From the NCBI RefSeq assembly GCF_011045025.1, contig NZ_JAAKZX010000014.1, positions 22,879-86,878 on the forward strand: 64,000 nucleotides of DNA, read 5' to 3'. A program made the position numbers and the translations under genes. Shown here piece by piece: positions 39,341 to 50,462 of the stretch. The notes beneath the pieces are model-generated. The model saw nothing but the letters and a program-made list of their open reading frames with translations, was not told the origin of the DNA and ran no database searches. The stretch is from Streptomyces ureilyticus. Its GTDB lineage: Bacteria; Actinomycetota; Actinomycetes; Streptomycetales; Streptomycetaceae. Every line of letters begins with the position of its first letter. The stretch's first letter is position 1.

Positions 39341-40338
39341 CCAACGCCCTGCTGCGCACCGCCGACGAGCTCCACGCGCGCGTGCGCACCGGCCGCCGTG
39401 CCGTCGTGATGACGATGGGCGCCCTGCACGAGGGTCACGCGACCCTGATCCGTACCGCCCGGGGGATCGCGGGCGGCGACGGAGAGGTCGTCGTCACGGT
39501 CTTCGTGAACCCCCTCCAGTTCGGCGCGGGCGAGGACCTCGACCGTTACCCGCGCACTCTGGACGCCGACGTGAAGATCGCCGAACAGGCGGGCGCGGAC
39601 GTCGTGTTCGCCCCCTCCGCGGACGAGGTCTACCCGGGCGGCGAACCCCAGGTCCGTATCAGCGCGGGCCCCATGGGCGAGCGCCTGGAGGGTGCCGCAC
39701 GGCCCGGGCACTTCGACGGCATGCTCACCGTCGTCGCCAAGCTGCTGCACCTCACCCGGCCCGATGTGGCGCTGTACGGGCAGAAGGACGCCCAGCAGCT
39801 CGCCCTGATCCGCCGCATGGTGCGCGATCTGAACTTCGGCGTGGAGATCGTCGGCGTACCGACCGTGCGCGAGGAGGACGGCCTCGCCCTGTCCAGCCGC
39901 AACCGCTACCTCTCGGCCGCCGAGCGCCGCACCGCGCTCGCCCTCTCCCAGGCCCTGTTCGCGGGCAGCGACCGGCACGCCGCACAAGAGGCCCTGCGCG
40001 CACGCGCCCGCGAAGTGCCCACCACGCGCGCGCGTGCCGAGGCCCTCAGCGCACTCGGCGAGTCCCGCGCCGCCGCCGACGCGCACGCGGTCGCCAAAGC
40101 GGTCCCGGGCGGCCCCGCCGCGGTCCGGGCCGCCGCCCGCCTCGTCCTCGACGACGCCGCCCGTATGCAACCCCCGCTCGCCCTGGACTACTTGGCGCTG
40201 GTAGATCCGTCCGACTTCACCGAGATCCCGGACGACTACACCGGCGAGGCGGTCCTCGCCGTCGCCGCCCGGGTCGGGACGACCCGGCTGATCGACAACA
40301 TTCCGCTCACTTTCGGAACCTTCGGAGCCGCCTCGTGA
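39337..40338 (+). CDS. panC: Pantothenate synthetase
   Basis: Condenses pantoate and beta-alanine with ATP to make pantothenate. [18 protein letters not shown] (about 25-42) holds the HxGH nucleotidyl-transfer motif; [18 protein letters not shown] and the KMSKS-equivalent LSSRNRYLS are intact. At 333 residues it is somewhat longer than E. coli PanC, with an Ala/Arg-rich insertion near 215-270. It is coupled to the DUF2520 gene upstream and overlaps nadB downstream (GTGA). panD and panB are not in the window. Confidence 0.95.
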   Translation: MTNALLRTADELHARVRTGRRAVVMTMGALHEGHATLIRTARGIAGGDGEVVVTVFVNPLQFGAGEDLDRYPRTLDADVKIAEQAGADVVFAPSADEVYPGGEPQVRISAGPMGERLEGAARPGHFDGMLTVVAKLLHLTRPDVALYGQKDAQQLALIRRMVRDLNFGVEIVGVPTVREEDGLALSSRNRYLSAAERRTALALSQALFAGSDRHAAQEALRARAREVPTTRARAEALSALGESRAAADAHAVAKAVPGGPAAVRAAARLVLDDAARMQPPLALDYLALVDPSDFTEIPDDYTGEAVLAVAARVGTTRLIDNIPLTFGTFGAAS

Positions 40339-42119
40339 CCAGCACAGGCATACGCCCGCCCGTCTCCCACCACCGCCCTCGAACGAGAGCGCTCCGCGCT
40401 CGCCCCCGTTTGACCGCCCCCGCCCCAGGCTGGTTCATCGCCGCCGACGTCGTGGTCGTCGGCTCCGGAGTCGCCGGACTCACCGCGGCCCTGCGCTGCG
40501 ACGCCGCGGGCCTGCGGACCGTCGTCGTCACCAAGGCCATGCTCGACGACGGTTCCACGCGCTGGGCGCAGGGCGGCATCGCGGCGGCCCTCGGTGAGGG
40601 CGACACCCCGGAGCAGCACCTCGACGACACGCTGGTGGCGGGCGCGGGCCTGTGCGACGAGCAGGCCGTACGCCTCCTCGTCACCGAGGGCCCCGACGCC
40701 GTACGCCGCCTCATCGCGACCGGCGCCCACTTCGACGAGTCCGAGCAGGGCGATCTCGAGCTCACCCGCGAGGGCGGCCACCACCGCCGCCGTATCGCGC
40801 ACGCGGGCGGCGACGCGACGGGCGCCGAGATCTCCCGGGCCCTTGTCGAGGCGGTACGCGCGCGTGGACTGCGTACGATCGAGAACGCGCTGGTCCTGGA
40901 CGTGCTGACGGACGCCGACGGCCGCACCGCGGGCGTCACGCTGCATGTCATGGGAGAGGGCCAGCACGACGGCGTGGGAGCCGTGCACGCGCCCGCCGTG
41001 GTCCTCGCCACCGGCGGTATGGGCCAGGTCTTCTCGGCGACCACCAACCCCTCCGTGTCCACCGGAGACGGCGTCGCGCTCGCCCTGCGCGCCGGGGCCG
41101 AGGTCAGCGACCTGGAGTTCGTGCAGTTCCACCCGACGGTCCTGTTCCTCGGCCCGGACGCCGAGGGCCAGCAGCCGCTGGTCTCCGAGGCGGTACGGGG
41201 CGAGGGCGCCCACCTCGTCGACGCGGATGGCGTGCGCTTCATGGTCGGCCAGCACGAGTTGGCCGAACTCGCTCCCCGGGACATCGTCGCCAAGGGCATC
41301 ATGCGCCGCATGCAGGAGCAGGGCGCCGAGCACATGTACCTGGACGCCCGGCACTTCGGCGCCGACATGTGGGAGCACCGCTTCCCCACGATCCTCGCCG
41401 CCTGCCGCGCCCACGGCATCGACCCGGTGACCGAGCCCGTCCCGGTCGCCCCGGCCGCCCACTACGCCTCCGGAGGCGTCCGTACGGACTCCCAGGGCCG
41501 TACGACCGTCCCCGGCCTGTACGCGTGCGGGGAGGTCGCCTGCACGGGTGTGCACGGCGCCAACCGGCTCGCCTCCAACTCCCTCCTGGAGGGCCTCGTC
41601 TACGCCGAGCGCATCGCGGCCGACATCGCCACGCGCCGCGAGGAAAACCGCCTCTACGCGCGCGTGCCCGCGCCGGTCGCCTACCCGGAGCAGCCCGTCC
41701 ACCCGCTCCTCGACGCCGAGGCGCGGTTCGCGATCCAGCGGGTCATGAGCGACGGCGCCGGTGTGCTGCGGTCCGCCGAGTCCCTGGAGCGGGCGGCCGA
41801 CCGCCTCGAGCAACTGCACTCCGACGCCCGCGACGCGCTCGCCGAGAACGGCAAGACGGCCGAGCCAGGCGTCGACACCTGGGAGTCCACCAACCTCCTG
41901 TGCGTGGCCCGCGTCCTGGTCACCGCCGCCCGCCTGCGCGAGGAGACGCGCGGCTGCCACTGGCGCGAGGACCACGCAGACCGCGACGACACCGACTGGT
42001 CCCGCCACATCGTCGTACGGCTGAATCCGGACCGAACCCTCGCCGTACACACCACCGACACAGCAGACTTCCCCCCGACCCGGCAGCCCCGCCCGGCACC
42101 CAGCCCCCAGGAGCAGTGA
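40335..42119 (+). CDS. nadB: L-aspartate oxidase
   Basis: FAD enzyme oxidising L-aspartate to iminoaspartate, first step of de novo NAD synthesis. [18 protein letters not shown] binds FAD, followed by [18 protein letters not shown], and the catalytic [16 protein letters not shown] segment is intact. The GTG at 40335 overlaps the panC stop, giving 594 residues. Residues about 8-27 form an Arg/Pro-rich insertion not expected at this position, with an inverted GAGAGCGCTCCGCGCTC sequence beneath it. nadA is not adjacent; nadC follows by 5 bases. Confidence 0.95.
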   Translation: MTSTGIRPPVSHHRPRTRALRARPRLTAPAPGWFIAADVVVVGSGVAGLTAALRCDAAGLRTVVVTKAMLDDGSTRWAQGGIAAALGEGDTPEQHLDDTLVAGAGLCDEQAVRLLVTEGPDAVRRLIATGAHFDESEQGDLELTREGGHHRRRIAHAGGDATGAEISRALVEAVRARGLRTIENALVLDVLTDADGRTAGVTLHVMGEGQHDGVGAVHAPAVVLATGGMGQVFSATTNPSVSTGDGVALALRAGAEVSDLEFVQFHPTVLFLGPDAEGQQPLVSEAVRGEGAHLVDADGVRFMVGQHELAELAPRDIVAKGIMRRMQEQGAEHMYLDARHFGADMWEHRFPTILAACRAHGIDPVTEPVPVAPAAHYASGGVRTDSQGRTTVPGLYACGEVACTGVHGANRLASNSLLEGLVYAERIAADIATRREENRLYARVPAPVAYPEQPVHPLLDAEARFAIQRVMSDGAGVLRSAESLERAADRLEQLHSDARDALAENGKTAEPGVDTWESTNLLCVARVLVTAARLREETRGCHWREDHADRDDTDWSRHIVVRLNPDRTLAVHTTDTADFPPTRQPRPAPSPQEQ

Positions 42120-42124
42120 CAGCA

Positions 42125-43120
42125 GTGAGCAGCACCCCCGACCTTCCCCTCCTCTCCAGCGGTGGCTGCGGCGACGGCTGCGGCTGTGGTGCCGCAGGTG
42201 CCGAAGAGGAGTACGACATCGACCCCATGGAGTGCGGCCTCGACCCGGCCCTCGCGGCACTCCTCGCCGACGCCGGGCTCGACCCCGTCGAGGTGGAGGA
42301 CATCGCGCACCTGGCCATCGAGGAGGACCTCGACCACGGCGTGGACGTCACCACGGTCGCGACCATCCCCGAAGAGGACGTCTCCACCGCCGACTTCACC
42401 GCCCGTGAGGCGGGCGTCGTGGCGGGCCTGAGGATCGCCGAGGCGGTCGTCTCGGTGGTCTGCACGGACGAGTTCGAGGTCGAGCGCCATGTCGACGACG
42501 GCGACCGCGTGGCGGCCGGCCAGAAGCTCCTGAGCATCACCAGCCGCACCCGCGACCTCCTGACGGCCGAACGCAGCGCCCTGAACCTCCTGTGCCGCCT
42601 CTCCGGCATCGCGACCGCCACGCGCGCGTGGGCGGACGTTCTGGAGGGCACGAAGGCGCGGGTGCGCGACACCCGTAAGACCACGCCCGGACTGCGCTCC
42701 CTGGAGAAGTTCGCGGTGCGCTGCGGCGGCGGCGTCAACCACCGGATGTCCCTCTCGGACGCGGCCCTGGTCAAGGACAACCACGTGGTCGCCGCGGGGG
42801 GTGTCGCCCAGGCCTTCAAGGCCGTACGGGAGACCTTCCCGGACGTACCGATCGAGGTCGAGGTCGACACCCTGGACCAGCTCCGCGAGGTCGTGGACGC
42901 GGGCGCCGACCTGATCCTCCTGGACAACTTCACGCCCGGCGAGTGCGAGGAGGCCGTCGCCCTCGTCGACGGCCGCGCGTTCCTGGAGGCCTCGGGCCGT
43001 CTCACCTTGGACAACGCGGCGGCGTACGCGCGTACCGGCGTCGACTTCCTCGCCGTGGGCGCCCTCACCCACTCCTCGCCGATCCTCGACATCGGCCTCG
43101 ACCTGCGAGCGGCGGAGTAG
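42125..43120 (+). CDS. nadC: Nicotinate-nucleotide diphosphorylase (quinolinate phosphoribosyltransferase)
   Basis: Makes nicotinate mononucleotide from quinolinate and PRPP. ARVRDTRKTTPGLRSLEKFA and VNHRMSLSDAALVKDNHV carry the substrate-binding Arg, His and Lys residues; EVEVDTLDQL and LLDNFTP follow. The GTG at 42125 gives 331 residues. The first about 30 residues add a CxxxCxC cluster (C15, C19, C21) in a Gly-rich context that the enzyme does not need. It lies 5 bases after nadB and 9 bases before coaX. Confidence 0.95.
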   Translation: MSSTPDLPLLSSGGCGDGCGCGAAGAEEEYDIDPMECGLDPALAALLADAGLDPVEVEDIAHLAIEEDLDHGVDVTTVATIPEEDVSTADFTAREAGVVAGLRIAEAVVSVVCTDEFEVERHVDDGDRVAAGQKLLSITSRTRDLLTAERSALNLLCRLSGIATATRAWADVLEGTKARVRDTRKTTPGLRSLEKFAVRCGGGVNHRMSLSDAALVKDNHVVAAGGVAQAFKAVRETFPDVPIEVEVDTLDQLREVVDAGADLILLDNFTPGECEEAVALVDGRAFLEASGRLTLDNAAAYARTGVDFLAVGALTHSSPILDIGLDLRAAE

Positions 43121-43129
43121 GTACGGGTC

Positions 43130-43927
43130 ATGCTGCTGACCATCGACGTGGGCAATACCCACACCGTCCTCGGCCTCTTCGACGGCGACGACATCGTCGA
43201 GCACTGGCGCATCTCGACGGACGCGCGCCGCACGGCCGACGAGCTGGCGGTGCTGTTGCAGGGCCTCATGGGCATGCACCCGCTGCTCGGCGACGAGCTG
43301 GGCGACGGCATCGACGGCATCGCGATCTGCGCCACCGTACCCTCCGTCCTGCACGAGCTCCGCGAGGTCACCCGCCGCTACTACGGCGACGTCCCCGCCA
43401 TCCTGGTCGAGCCCGGCGTCAAGACCGGCGTGCCGATCCTGATGGACAACCCCAAGGAGGTCGGCGCGGACCGCATCATCAACGCGGTCGCCGCCGTCGA
43501 GCTCTACGGCGGCCCCGCGATCGTCGTCGACTTCGGTACGGCGACGACCTTCGACGCGGTCAGTGCGCGCGGGGAGTACGTGGGCGGGGTCATCGCCCCC
43601 GGCATCGAGATCTCGGTCGAGGCGCTGGGCGTGCGGGGCGCTCAGCTGCGCAAGATCGAGGTGGCGCGGCCGCGGAGTGTGATCGGCAAGAACACGGTCG
43701 AGGCGATGCAGTCGGGCATCATCTACGGGTTCGCCGGGCAGGTGGACGGCGTCGTGAGCCGGGTGGCCCGCGAGCTGGCCGCTGACCCGGACGATGTCAC
43801 GGTCATCGCGACGGGTGGGCTCGCGCCGATGGTTCTGGGCGAGTCCTCGGTGATCGACGAGCATGAGCCATGGCTTACGTTGATCGGGCTGAGGCTGGTT
43901 TACGAGCGGAACGTCTCGCGTTCGTGA
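43130..43927 (+). CDS. coaX: Type III pantothenate kinase
   Basis: First committed step of CoA synthesis, phosphorylating pantothenate. LTIDVGNTHTVLGLF (about 3-17) is the ASKHA phosphate motif; GADRIINAVAAVELYG, VVDFGTATTFDAVS and PGIEISVEAL are typical. The 265-residue length is normal. It closes the operon DUF2520-panC-nadB-nadC-coaX, tying pantothenate formation and use to NAD synthesis. A dispersed repeat with a hairpin follows and may end transcription. Confidence 0.95.
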   Translation: MLLTIDVGNTHTVLGLFDGDDIVEHWRISTDARRTADELAVLLQGLMGMHPLLGDELGDGIDGIAICATVPSVLHELREVTRRYYGDVPAILVEPGVKTGVPILMDNPKEVGADRIINAVAAVELYGGPAIVVDFGTATTFDAVSARGEYVGGVIAPGIEISVEALGVRGAQLRKIEVARPRSVIGKNTVEAMQSGIIYGFAGQVDGVVSRVARELAADPDDVTVIATGGLAPMVLGESSVIDEHEPWLTLIGLRLVYERNVSRS

Positions 43928-43950
43928 GTTCAGTTTTCGGCTGACGGTCC

Positions 43951-44000
43951 GTTGTGGCTGGTCGCGCCCACGCGGCGGGAGCCGCAAGTTGATACAGCCG
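43951..44000 (+). repeat. Dispersed intergenic repeat, copy B
   Basis: GTTGTGGCTGGTCGCGCCC, the hairpin GCGGCGGGAGCCGC and GATACAGCC occur in the same order as in copy A at 27836-27919. It follows coaX and may act as a terminator. Confidence 0.7.
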
Positions 44001-44120
44001 GGAAGGGGCGGGCTGGGGAAAGGAAACCCTCCGCCCACGGACCCGCACCTGACAACGAACCCAACCGCCGGAGGCGAGCCGTTCCGCGAAGGTTGTCTGA
44101 TTAGTGCGTATCGTCGCCTC

Positions 44121-44366
44121 ATGGCTACCCCTTACGCCCGCACGCGCGCGCGTGCCGCCGCCGAGGACCCCGAGAAGAAGCCGGCGAAAAAGCCCGCCTC
44201 TCCGCCGGCGCCGAAGCCGAAGACCGAGCCGCAGCGCAGCCCCAAGCCGGGGCAGCCGCACCGCCCCATTCCCACCCCTGGCGAGGTCTTCCCGCCCAGA
44301 CGCAAGCCGCCCACGCCACCCGGCGAGCCCCCACAGCAGCTCGCCCCCACACCCTGGCTACTCTGA
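44121..44366 (+). CDS. Small Pro/Lys-rich hypothetical protein
   Basis: An 81-residue reading frame starting ATGGCTACCCC at 44121. The product is basic and very rich in Pro, Lys and Arg (KKPAKKPASPPAPKPK), with no recognised domain, signal or membrane segment. It ends 5 bases before the next small gene, which supports a common transcript. High-GC DNA easily gives such frames, so it could be spurious. Confidence 0.4.
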   Translation: MATPYARTRARAAAEDPEKKPAKKPASPPAPKPKTEPQRSPKPGQPHRPIPTPGEVFPPRRKPPTPPGEPPQQLAPTPWLL

Positions 44367-44371
44367 AAGGC

Positions 44372-44563
44372 ATGGACTACGTCTCCGCGCTCGTACCCCC
44401 CGTAGTGATGGCTGTGTTCTTCACCGGTCTGATCGTGACGATCGTGAAGACCCAGGGCGGCGCCAACAAGGCCAAGGAGGACGCGGTCGTCGACGCCGCC
44501 CTTGCCCGTGCCGAGAACACTCGCCAGGCTTCCGGCGACCGTGATCGCAAAGCCGACGCCTGA
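44372..44563 (+). CDS. Small single-span membrane protein
   Basis: A 63-residue product with one hydrophobic segment (about 5-25, ALVPPVVMAVFFTGLIVTIV) followed by a charged cytosolic-type tail. A GAAAGG ribosome site lies 5 bases before the ATG. Similar short proteins are, from memory, kept at this place in streptomycetes. Function unknown. Confidence 0.65.
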   Translation: MDYVSALVPPVVMAVFFTGLIVTIVKTQGGANKAKEDAVVDAALARAENTRQASGDRDRKADA

Positions 44564-44620
44564 ACTCGTACGCCCCTTTCGTTGACAACCATCCACCAAA
44601 GCCATGTTTGTAATGCTTTG

Positions 44621-44636
44621 AGTGGAATGTCCCACT
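44621..44636. promoter_or_regulatory. Candidate operator before the BlaI-type gene
   Basis: AGTGG/CCACT inverted repeat with a 6-base centre, ending 12 bases before the GTG start. BlaI-family repressors commonly bind dyads overlapping their own promoter. Confidence 0.4.
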
Positions 44637-44648
44637 AGGGTCTGAGTT

Positions 44649-45083
44649 GTGCCTCGCCCCTTGGGAGAACTCGAAGACGCGGTCATGTCGCGGGTGTGGA
44701 AGTGGAACCGCCCGGTGACCGTTCGAGAAGTCCTGGAAGATCTTCAGCAGGAACGGTCCATCGCGTACACCACGGTGATGACCGTTTTGGACAATCTCCA
44801 TCAGAAGGGCTGGGTGCGCCGCGAAGCGGAAGGCCGGGCCTATCGATATGAGGCGGTCTCCACCCGCGCCGCCTACGCGGCCGCACTGATGAACGAGGCC
44901 TGGTCGCGGAGCGACAACCCGGCCGCCGCTCTCGTCGCCTTCTTCGGCATGATGTCGCCGGAACAGCGCACGGCACTGCGTGACGCCCTCCGCATCGTGG
45001 AAGGCCCCGAAACGACGAGCGGCGAAACGACGACCAGCGAAAGCGAGAACCCCGCCGCCCCCGAGGGCGACACCGGGCGATAA
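44649..45083 (+). CDS. BlaI/MecI/CopY-family transcriptional regulator
   Basis: A 144-residue winged-helix repressor: LGELEDAVMSRVWKWNRPVTVREVLEDL (split about 5-32) and SIAYTTVMTVLDNLHQKGWV are the family helix-turn-helix. BlaI relatives usually pair with an M56 BlaR1-type protease that inactivates them; none is adjacent, so it is an orphan. The C-terminal tail is rich in Thr, Ser and Glu. The GTG start lies just after a short dyad that may be autoregulatory. The NAGS-like gene follows by 9 bases. Confidence 0.87.
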   Translation: MPRPLGELEDAVMSRVWKWNRPVTVREVLEDLQQERSIAYTTVMTVLDNLHQKGWVRREAEGRAYRYEAVSTRAAYAAALMNEAWSRSDNPAAALVAFFGMMSPEQRTALRDALRIVEGPETTSGETTTSESENPAAPEGDTGR

Positions 45084-45092
45084 CGTCCGGTC

Positions 45093-45635
45093 ATGCCAGC
45101 AGAGCAGTCCGAAGTCGCCACCCGTAATGCCCTCACTGTCCGCCGGGCCAGGACCAGCGATGTCCCCGCGGTACGCCGACTCCTTGACGCCTACGTCCGC
45201 GGCGGCATCCTGCTCGACAAAGCCACGGTGACGCTTTACGAGGACATCCAGGAGTTCTGGGTCGCGGAACGGGATGCCGGCACAAGTGCCGAGGTGGTCG
45301 GCTGCGGTGCGCTGCACGTGATGTGGGAAGACCTCGCGGAAGTCCGTACTCTCGCCGTGGATCCCGCGCTCAAGGGCGCCGGCGTCGGACATCAGTTGCT
45401 GGGGAAGTTGGTGGAGACCGCCCGCTGGCTCGGTGTTCGCCGGGTATTCTGCCTGACCTTCGAAGTCGACTTCTTCGCGAAGCACGGCTTCGTGGAGATC
45501 GGTGAGACACCCGTTGACCCCGAGGTCTACGCCGAGCTACTGCGTTCCTATGACGAGGGCGTGGCAGAGTTCCTCGGTCTCGAACGAGTGAAACCGAACA
45601 CCTTGGGCAACAGCCGGATGCTTCTGCATCTGTGA
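45093..45635 (+). CDS. argA: Short-form N-acetylglutamate synthase (GNAT family)
   Basis: A 180-residue GNAT acetyltransferase matching the short actinobacterial N-acetylglutamate synthases, which start arginine synthesis. RRARTSDVPAVRRLLDAY opens the domain; LAVDPALKGAGVGHQLL (about 89-105) is the acetyl-CoA site; FEVDFFAKHGFVEI follows. No amino-acid-kinase-like domain is present, unlike classic ArgA. The ATG at 45093 is close to the BlaI stop, so they may be co-transcribed. Other GNAT substrates cannot be fully excluded. Confidence 0.75.
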   Translation: MPAEQSEVATRNALTVRRARTSDVPAVRRLLDAYVRGGILLDKATVTLYEDIQEFWVAERDAGTSAEVVGCGALHVMWEDLAEVRTLAVDPALKGAGVGHQLLGKLVETARWLGVRRVFCLTFEVDFFAKHGFVEIGETPVDPEVYAELLRSYDEGVAEFLGLERVKPNTLGNSRMLLHL

Positions 45636-45873
45636 TCGTCCGCTTCGAATACGCCCGGCACCCCTTGCCCGGGGGCTCTATGTCCGAAACGCGTGCGTTT
45701 TCGGTCTTCTCAGGTCGGGTCGGTCTCTCCCGGTCTCTCCCAGGGGTTTGTGTTTTTCCAGCAAAAGCGGTTTGCTTTCGGACGTACTGCAGTAGTGCAT
45801 ATAACAGGGGGCATGAAACAGCGGCAGTCGCCGCGGACCCTCGGCCCTGAAGTTATCGATGAAAGGAAATCCG

Positions 45874-46209
45874 GTGGCACAGAAGGTTCAGGTCCTTCTT
45901 GTCGACGACCTCGACGGCGGCGAGGCGGACGAGACCGTGACGTTCGCGCTGGACGGCAAGACGTACGAGATCGATCTCACCACCAGCAATGCGGACAAGC
46001 TCCGTGGCCTTCTCGACCCGTACGTGAAGAGCGGTCGTCGTACCGGAGGTCGCGCTTCCGGGGGGCGTGGCAAGGCGCGCGCCGCTTCCGGCGGGAGTCA
46101 GGACACCGCGCAGATCCGTGCCTGGGCGAAGGAGAACGGTTACGAGGTCAATGACCGTGGCCGTGTTCCGGCGTCCATTCGCGAGGCTTACGAGAAGGCC
46201 AACGCCTGA
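45874..46209 (+). CDS. lsr2: Nucleoid-associated silencer Lsr2
   Basis: Actinobacterial H-NS-like protein that bridges and silences AT-rich, often foreign, DNA. The GTG at 45874 follows AAAGGAAA and gives 111 residues. The N-terminal dimerisation half (VQVLLVDDLDGGEADETVTF) and the C-terminal DNA-binding half with the RGR minor-groove motif (NDRGRVPASI, about 90-99) are intact, joined by a Gly/Arg/Ser linker. The 238 bases upstream are comparatively AT-rich and include TATAAC at 45800, a possible -10. Its end overlaps the convergent gene by 22 bases. Confidence 0.95.
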   Translation: MAQKVQVLLVDDLDGGEADETVTFALDGKTYEIDLTTSNADKLRGLLDPYVKSGRRTGGRASGGRGKARAASGGSQDTAQIRAWAKENGYEVNDRGRVPASIREAYEKANA

Positions 46210-46769
46210 GGGCGGGCTTGCCGCAGGCGGATCCGGTGGCACTGCGTTGCCATCGTGTCCACGAGTCGTACGAGATCGGGGGCGCCCCCACCGCCCCCGC
46301 CGAGCGCCGACAGTGTCGGCAACGCAGGCTCCACCTCGCAGTCCGGCTCTGGGGGCCGCAGCCAGACGGCGGCCCCCTGCGGGCCGTCCACCGTGCTGCT
46401 TCGCGTGCTCCGGGTGTGCCGCGGCAGCGGGGCCTCGATGCGCCCGCCCGCGCCGATCGCCCTGAGATCCAGCGCGAGAGACCCCCACTCCAGCCAGTCG
46501 AGCAGCCCCGGCAGCTCGTCCGCGCTTCCCGCGGCCACCAGCAGCCGCATCCGGTCCGCCCGCACGGCCACCGGAGAGCCGGGGCCCAGATGCCGCAGCG
46601 CCGCGTGACCCGCCTCCGCGGGCACCTCCAGGACGTCGAAGCGCAGGCCTGTCAGCAGCTCGACGGGAGGTCCGGGCACTGTCGCCCAGCCCAGTTCGTT
46701 CTCGTACCAATGGCGCACCTGGTCGTCGGTGTCCAGTGGGCGGCGAGGGAGAGGAACGGTGGGGACCAT
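46188..46769 (-). CDS. Hypothetical protein between lsr2 and clpC
   Basis: A 193-residue protein of a family found, from memory, at the same place in other streptomycetes (NCBI uses the name SCO3374 family). DTDDQVRHWYENELGWATVPG and LRFDVLEVPAEAG loosely resemble the N-terminus of bifunctional primase/polymerase proteins, but no catalytic acidic triad is evident. The ATG at 46769 is the best family-like start; no clear ribosome site is seen and the frame stays open further upstream. It converges on lsr2 with a 22-base overlap. Confidence 0.65.
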   Translation of the reverse strand: MVPTVPLPRRPLDTDDQVRHWYENELGWATVPGPPVELLTGLRFDVLEVPAEAGHAALRHLGPGSPVAVRADRMRLLVAAGSADELPGLLDWLEWGSLALDLRAIGAGGRIEAPLPRHTRSTRSSTVDGPQGAAVWLRPPEPDCEVEPALPTLSALGGGGGGAPDLVRLVDTMATQCHRIRLRQARPQALAFS

Positions 46770-46981
46770 GCCAGGAGCAACCGTCAAAAGAGGCTTCGGG
46801 TTACGTTGGGTGTTCGGATGTGTACGTCGAGTGCCGGAAACGGGGGCGTGTGGAAGCGCTCGGCGGCGCAAGGATGTTCGCCCATAGCGGAGGGAATGGG
46901 TGCGCGCGGCATGGACTGTCGGTGCGTACGGGTAAGACATCCCTAGTGGGAGGGGCGACACGCAAGGCTCAGGCATCTCAC

Positions 46982-46998
46982 GTTCGCCATCGGCGTAC
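46982..46998. promoter_or_regulatory. ClgR-type operator candidate upstream of clpC
   Basis: GTTCGCCATCGGCGTAC is a dyad with 7-bp arms and one mismatch and fits the CGC-N5-GCG core of actinobacterial ClgR boxes. ClgR activates clp genes in actinobacteria. It lies about 200 bases before the clpC ATG. Confidence 0.5.
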
Positions 46999-47026
46999 AG
47001 CTGGTGTGGGTATCTGCCTGGCCTGC

Positions 47027-47053
47027 GGGAACATCGTCTCGCACCATCGGGTT
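47027..47053 (+). promoter_or_regulatory. SigR-type promoter candidate for clpC
   Basis: GGGAAC, 18 bases, then GTT matches the thiol-stress sigma factor SigR consensus (GGAAY-N18-GTT). It lies 149 bases before the clpC start, downstream of the ClgR-like box. I recall clpC being reported in the S. coelicolor SigR regulon. Confidence 0.55.
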
Positions 47054-47201
47054 GGAGCAGATGTCGGCGTTCGGCGATTGGGAGGCCAAGGACGGGTGTC
47101 GGCAGATGGAATGAGCGGTCCCCGCTTGCGGGACTAAGCTGCGGAAGGACAGGGAGGGGAGCGTCCCCTTACTGCCTGACCGCTCTGAGGAGCGATTAAC
47201 G

Positions 47202-49727
<2,526 letters not shown>

Positions 49728-49762
49728 CCCTCCGGGGTTTGAGCCGAGAGTCGAAGGTCGTA

Positions 49763-49801
49763 GAAGGGGGCCGGTGCTTTGTGAAAGCACCGGCCCCCTT
49801 C
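49763..49801. terminator. Strong bidirectional terminator after clpC
   Basis: An 18-bp perfect stem GAAGGGGGCCGGTGCTTT with a GTG loop. It lies 36 bases after the clpC stop and 29 bases before the end of the convergent phosphatase gene; the A/T base of the stem gives U-runs on both strands. Confidence 0.9.
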
Positions 49802-49829
49802 GCGTGCCCGACAGGGGGCTACGGGTGGC

Positions 49830-50462
49830 TTACGACAACTGCCCGTCGTAGTCCGGCAGCTTGAACGCCTTCTCCGCGTGGCCGCCGGAGAGGTCGGTGG
49901 GGGTGTTGCCGATGTTCGCGATGATCGTGTAGCCCTTGGCCTCGATCTCCGCGCGCTTTTCGGTCTTGAACTCGGCCTTGTCCCTGAAGAGATCGCCGAA
50001 GTTGCGTACGTACAGGCCCGACACCTTGTAGCCGACGTGCTTGAGGTTGTGGTCGGTCACGGAGCCGATGATGTCCGGGCGCGCGGTCACGAAGAACAGG
50101 GCGACGCCGTGCTCCTGGGCGTACTTGGCGACTTCGAGGACGGGCGCGTTGGCCGGGGACGGGTAGCTGAAGCCGAAGTCGCTCTCCAGCGTGGTGTTGT
50201 CGATGTCGAAGACGATCGCCTGCTTCTCGCCCGCGGCGGCGTCGGCGATGCGCTGCTTGAGGTACGGGAACGCGTCGTTCATGACCGCCTGGCAGTCCTT
50301 CTGCCAGGTGTCGTAGTCGACGTCCGCGGCAGCGGCGGTCGTGGCCGCGGTGGGGGCTGCTGCCGGGCTCGCGGCGGCGACCGGGGTCACCAGGGCGGCG
50401 GTGACGGCCGTGGCGGCGGCGGTCACGCCGACGAGGCGTCGCTTCCAGCTTCTTCCTGTCAT
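49830..50462 (-). CDS. Exported HAD-family acid phosphatase
   Basis: A 210-residue secreted phosphatase of the HAD IIIB type. The N-terminus (KRR, then a hydrophobic stretch at about 10-30 and an Ala/Pro-rich cleavage region ending near 46) is a signal peptide. VFDIDNTTL (84-92) carries the nucleophile D86 and D88; FVTARPDI is motif II; the NIGN end supplies late motif residues, though the usual D-D pair appears as GNTPTDL. Likely releases phosphate from extracellular phosphomonoesters. Confidence 0.87.
   Translation of the reverse strand: MTGRSWKRRLVGVTAAATAVTAALVTPVAAASPAAAPTAATTAAAADVDYDTWQKDCQAVMNDAFPYLKQRIADAAAGEKQAIVFDIDNTTLESDFGFSYPSPANAPVLEVAKYAQEHGVALFFVTARPDIIGSVTDHNLKHVGYKVSGLYVRNFGDLFRDKAEFKTEKRAEIEAKGYTIIANIGNTPTDLSGGHAEKAFKLPDYDGQLS

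Larger units (their letters stand above)
46770..47201. other. 432-base clpC upstream region
   Basis: No convincing gene is seen. It contains a ClgR-like dyad (46982-46998), a SigR-type promoter match (47027-47053) and, closer to the gene, a short hairpin GTCCCCGC/GCGGGAC (47119-47135) followed by TAAGCT. Confidence 0.6.

Noticed and set aside
47109..47135. Second SigR-like GGAAT element close to clpC
   Set aside because: The base triplet 18 positions downstream is not GTT, so the consensus fails.
46736..47137. Plus-strand frame of 133 codons upstream of clpC
   Set aside because: No ribosome site or recognised domain; the region is better explained as the clpC regulatory region.
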